6,368 nucleotides of DNA from Candidatus Minthenecus merdequi (GTDB taxonomy: Bacteria > Bacteroidota > Bacteroidia > Bacteroidales > Paludibacteraceae), in assembly GCA_018064385.1 (NCBI GenBank), contig JAGHVI010000218.1, positions 1 through 6,368 of the forward strand, in the 5' to 3' direction. Position 1 is the first letter of the stretch, and every line of letters starts with the position of its first letter. The notes under the pieces are model-generated. The model saw nothing but the letters and a program-made list of their open reading frames with translations, made no database searches and was not told where the DNA came from. The translations under genes were made by a program, and so were the position numbers. Shown here piece by piece: positions 5,124-6,368 of this stretch.

Positions 5124-5672
5124 CTACAAACACGCTTTTTGCAGGTTTATGTGTTCTGTAACAAAGTTGATGTACTCTTCAACTTCACCATTTTCCCTCA
5201 TAATATTCTGAAGGTCGATGGTGTGGTCTTTAACGGTGCTCCTCCATGCGAAATCGTGAGATTTTTCTCTGACCTCATCCCATGACAAATTGCCGTAAAG
5301 ACTTAATGAGTTATTCAGTTCCTCAAGGTCGCTCTCTGAAAGATAATCTGTGTTGGCTTGCTGTTTCGGTACAACAATCATCCAATTCTGAACCGCAAAG
5401 TACGGTTCAAACTCGTGTTTCCTTTCAGAAGAATAAAGGCTGTCACCTCTTACAATCTTGAAAATGTCATATATTTTTGAAGGCACGGGGCCATCATCCA
5501 TAGCAATATATGAATCTCCAGTAATTGTACGTCCATAGTTTGACAAGTGATTCCTATCCGCAAAATACAAAACCTTGAATATCTTGTGGAAGTCTTTCCT
5601 CGTCAAATGATTTGCAACATAGAGAATTGCATTAATTGACTTTTCGATGTCGAAAACAGGAGTGGTCATCAT
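5124..5672 (-). CDS. panA: Panacea-domain antitoxin (PanA; DUF4065/SocA-like)
   Basis: The 182-residue protein shows the Panacea signature in order: a helical start with INAILYVAN (13-21), then KVLYFADRNHLSNYGRTITG (33-52), then DSYIAMDDGPVPSKIYDIF (53-71), and near the C-terminus SHDFAW (139-143) and helical ends. The combination YFADR-H-YGR-ITGD-Y-A-GPVPS-YD is diagnostic. Panacea domains serve as antitoxins that neutralise many unrelated toxins encoded next to them, and include the SocA adaptor type. The length fits a stand-alone antitoxin with no added DNA-binding domain that I can identify. It is the first gene of a two-gene operon; the downstream gene begins 1 nt after its stop, so it is probably translationally coupled, giving antitoxin before toxin. 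Two consecutive ATG codons (5672, 5669) could start it. Confidence 0.88.
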   Translation of the reverse strand: MMTTPVFDIEKSINAILYVANHLTRKDFHKIFKVLYFADRNHLSNYGRTITGDSYIAMDDGPVPSKIYDIFKIVRGDSLYSSERKHEFEPYFAVQNWMIVVPKQQANTDYLSESDLEELNNSLSLYGNLSWDEVREKSHDFAWRSTVKDHTIDLQNIMRENGEVEEYINFVTEHINLQKACL

Positions 5673-5684
5673 TTATGTTTTAGA

Positions 5685-5696
5685 GGGCAAAAGCCC
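5685..5696. repeat. Small inverted repeat in the panA leader
   Basis: GGGC and GCCC flank four bases between the -7 box and the panA ATG, so they fall near or just after the expected transcription start. The repeat could be an operator for autoregulation or a 5' mRNA hairpin. With only 4 bp per arm the case is weak. Confidence 0.25.
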
Positions 5697-5706
5697 ATAT
5701 TACTTG

Positions 5707-5714
5707 CAAATATA
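5707..5714 (-). promoter_or_regulatory. Candidate -7 box of the panA-toxin operon
   Basis: On the minus strand TATATTTG matches the Bacteroidetes -7 consensus TAnnTTTG exactly and stands 34 bp before the panA ATG, a typical leader length. No clear TTTG is found at the usual -33 distance. It lies in the 97-bp gap behind the upstream gene on the same strand, implying that the pair is transcribed independently. Confidence 0.5.
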
Positions 5715-5769
5715 TTAACAAAATCGATAAGTTGTTCACATTTGTGCTCATTATGAATATGCAAGAACC

Positions 5770-6368
5770 TTACCGCGATAAGAACATAAACAGACTCTTG
5801 ATTCTATCTTCCGGTTCCGATTTCCTAACTTCGGCTGGAACCTCGATGTTCATTGCTTTGAAAAGAGAGGTGCACCAGTCTTTGAATTGGCCTTTGTGAA
5901 CCATGAACTTGTTCTGGTAAAGCAGAGTGGCCACCTGCATGATGTGTTTGTCTGTAAAGCCTTTTCCGTTCTTTGCGGCTTTGCGGTAGGTGATTTGGAC
6001 TATTTTCAGGTTGTCGACTACACCGTCAAAGTTGGTCTTGTCGCCAGCATATGGCTTTCCCATAAAGCTGCTTTTCAGATATTTACGTAATAACTCTTCA
6101 TCAATGCCACGCGGTATATCAGGCATTATGGCATCTTCCTCATCTTCGGGAGAAGGGGTGTTTTCTGTTGCCGTGGTCGGAAATGCTTCTACCGGTTGTT
6201 CCATCTGCTCAATCTGCGCTGCAGAGGCATCTCCCGTTTTTACTTTATTCTCGCCTATGGTTGTCATAAAAGCAACTATCGTTACGAAGAGAAGGTAAAT
6301 GATAAAACCTCCGAGCAGGCATAAGATGCCGACGAACAAGACTTCAAGGAGAGCAGTTGCTATGCTTG
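5770..6368 (-). CDS. Membrane-anchored protein of unknown function (5' end beyond the window)
   Basis: The frame is open to the window edge with no ATG before the hydrophobic segment, so the start is outside and only the C-terminal 198 or so residues are seen. The visible part begins with a long hydrophobic stretch, from about ATALLEVLFVGILCLLGG through IIYLLFVTIVAF, enough for one long or two short membrane helices. A polar, acidic linker rich in E, T, P and D follows (about 30-75 counted from the TTG codon at 6339), then a folded C-terminal part of about 110 residues beginning IDEELLRKYLKSSF. That C-terminal part loosely recalls short helical domains in Bacteroidetes mobile-element proteins, but I cannot name a family. 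The 97-bp gap and the promoter-like box behind it suggest that it is not in the panA operon. A shorter product starting at the ATG at 6267 would lack the membrane segment and seems less likely. Confidence 0.7.
   Translation of the reverse strand, partial: SIATALLEVLFVGILCLLGGFIIYLLFVTIVAFMTTIGENKVKTGDASAAQIEQMEQPVEAFPTTATENTPSPEDEEDAIMPDIPRGIDEELLRKYLKSSFMGKPYAGDKTNFDGVVDNLKIVQITYRKAAKNGKGFTDKHIMQVATLLYQNKFMVHKGQFKDWCTSLFKAMNIEVPAEVRKSEPEDRIKSLFMFLSR

Overview
The window looks like Bacteroidetes accessory DNA, most likely from Bacteroidales. The reasons are a MobV-type relaxase next to a DUF3987 protein and an excisionase-like helix-turn-helix gene, promoter-like TAnnTTTG -7 boxes, the absence of strong Shine-Dalgarno sites, and a DUF6577/AbiEi-like gene plus a Panacea-domain gene of types common in that phylum. 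The species cannot be named from sequence alone.

Region 1 (33-3653, all on the minus strand) is the backbone of an integrative mobilizable element. Reading 5' to 3' on the minus strand it holds a helix-turn-helix gene, a DUF3987 P-loop protein joined to it by an ATGA overlap, a long inverted repeat built of 8-bp units, a small basic ORF, a repeat-rich non-coding stretch that is probably oriT, and a MobV relaxase. The relaxase keeps the N-terminal histidine (H22) and the metal-binding histidines (H120, H127, H129) of the pMV158 MobM family. The 38-bp repeat cluster at 1554-1591 has the same two-overlapping-hairpin plan as the pMV158 oriT. No integrase or element end is visible.

Region 2 (3654-3978) is an AT-rich gap of 325 bp without a credible gene. 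It holds inverted repeats, a tandem 8-bp repeat, and a perfect 12-bp direct repeat spaced 41 bp apart in front of a plus-strand gene.

Region 3 (3979-5672) looks like cargo. A plus-strand AbiEi-like/DUF6577 gene has no AbiEii toxin partner. It converges, with only 4 bp between stop codons, on a minus-strand two-gene operon made of a Panacea-domain antitoxin (PanA-like) followed after 1 nt by a 141-residue protein that is the presumed toxin. The operon has its own promoter-like sequence at 5707-5714.

Region 4 (5770-6368, minus strand) is the 3' part of a gene for a membrane-anchored protein of unknown function. Its start lies beyond the window.

Taken together, this is a mobilizable element backbone with a small toxin-antitoxin or defence-like cargo. 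The most noteworthy items are the oriT candidate, the long inverted repeat between the DUF3987 gene and the small ORF, and the PanA-toxin operon facing a solitary AbiEi-like gene.
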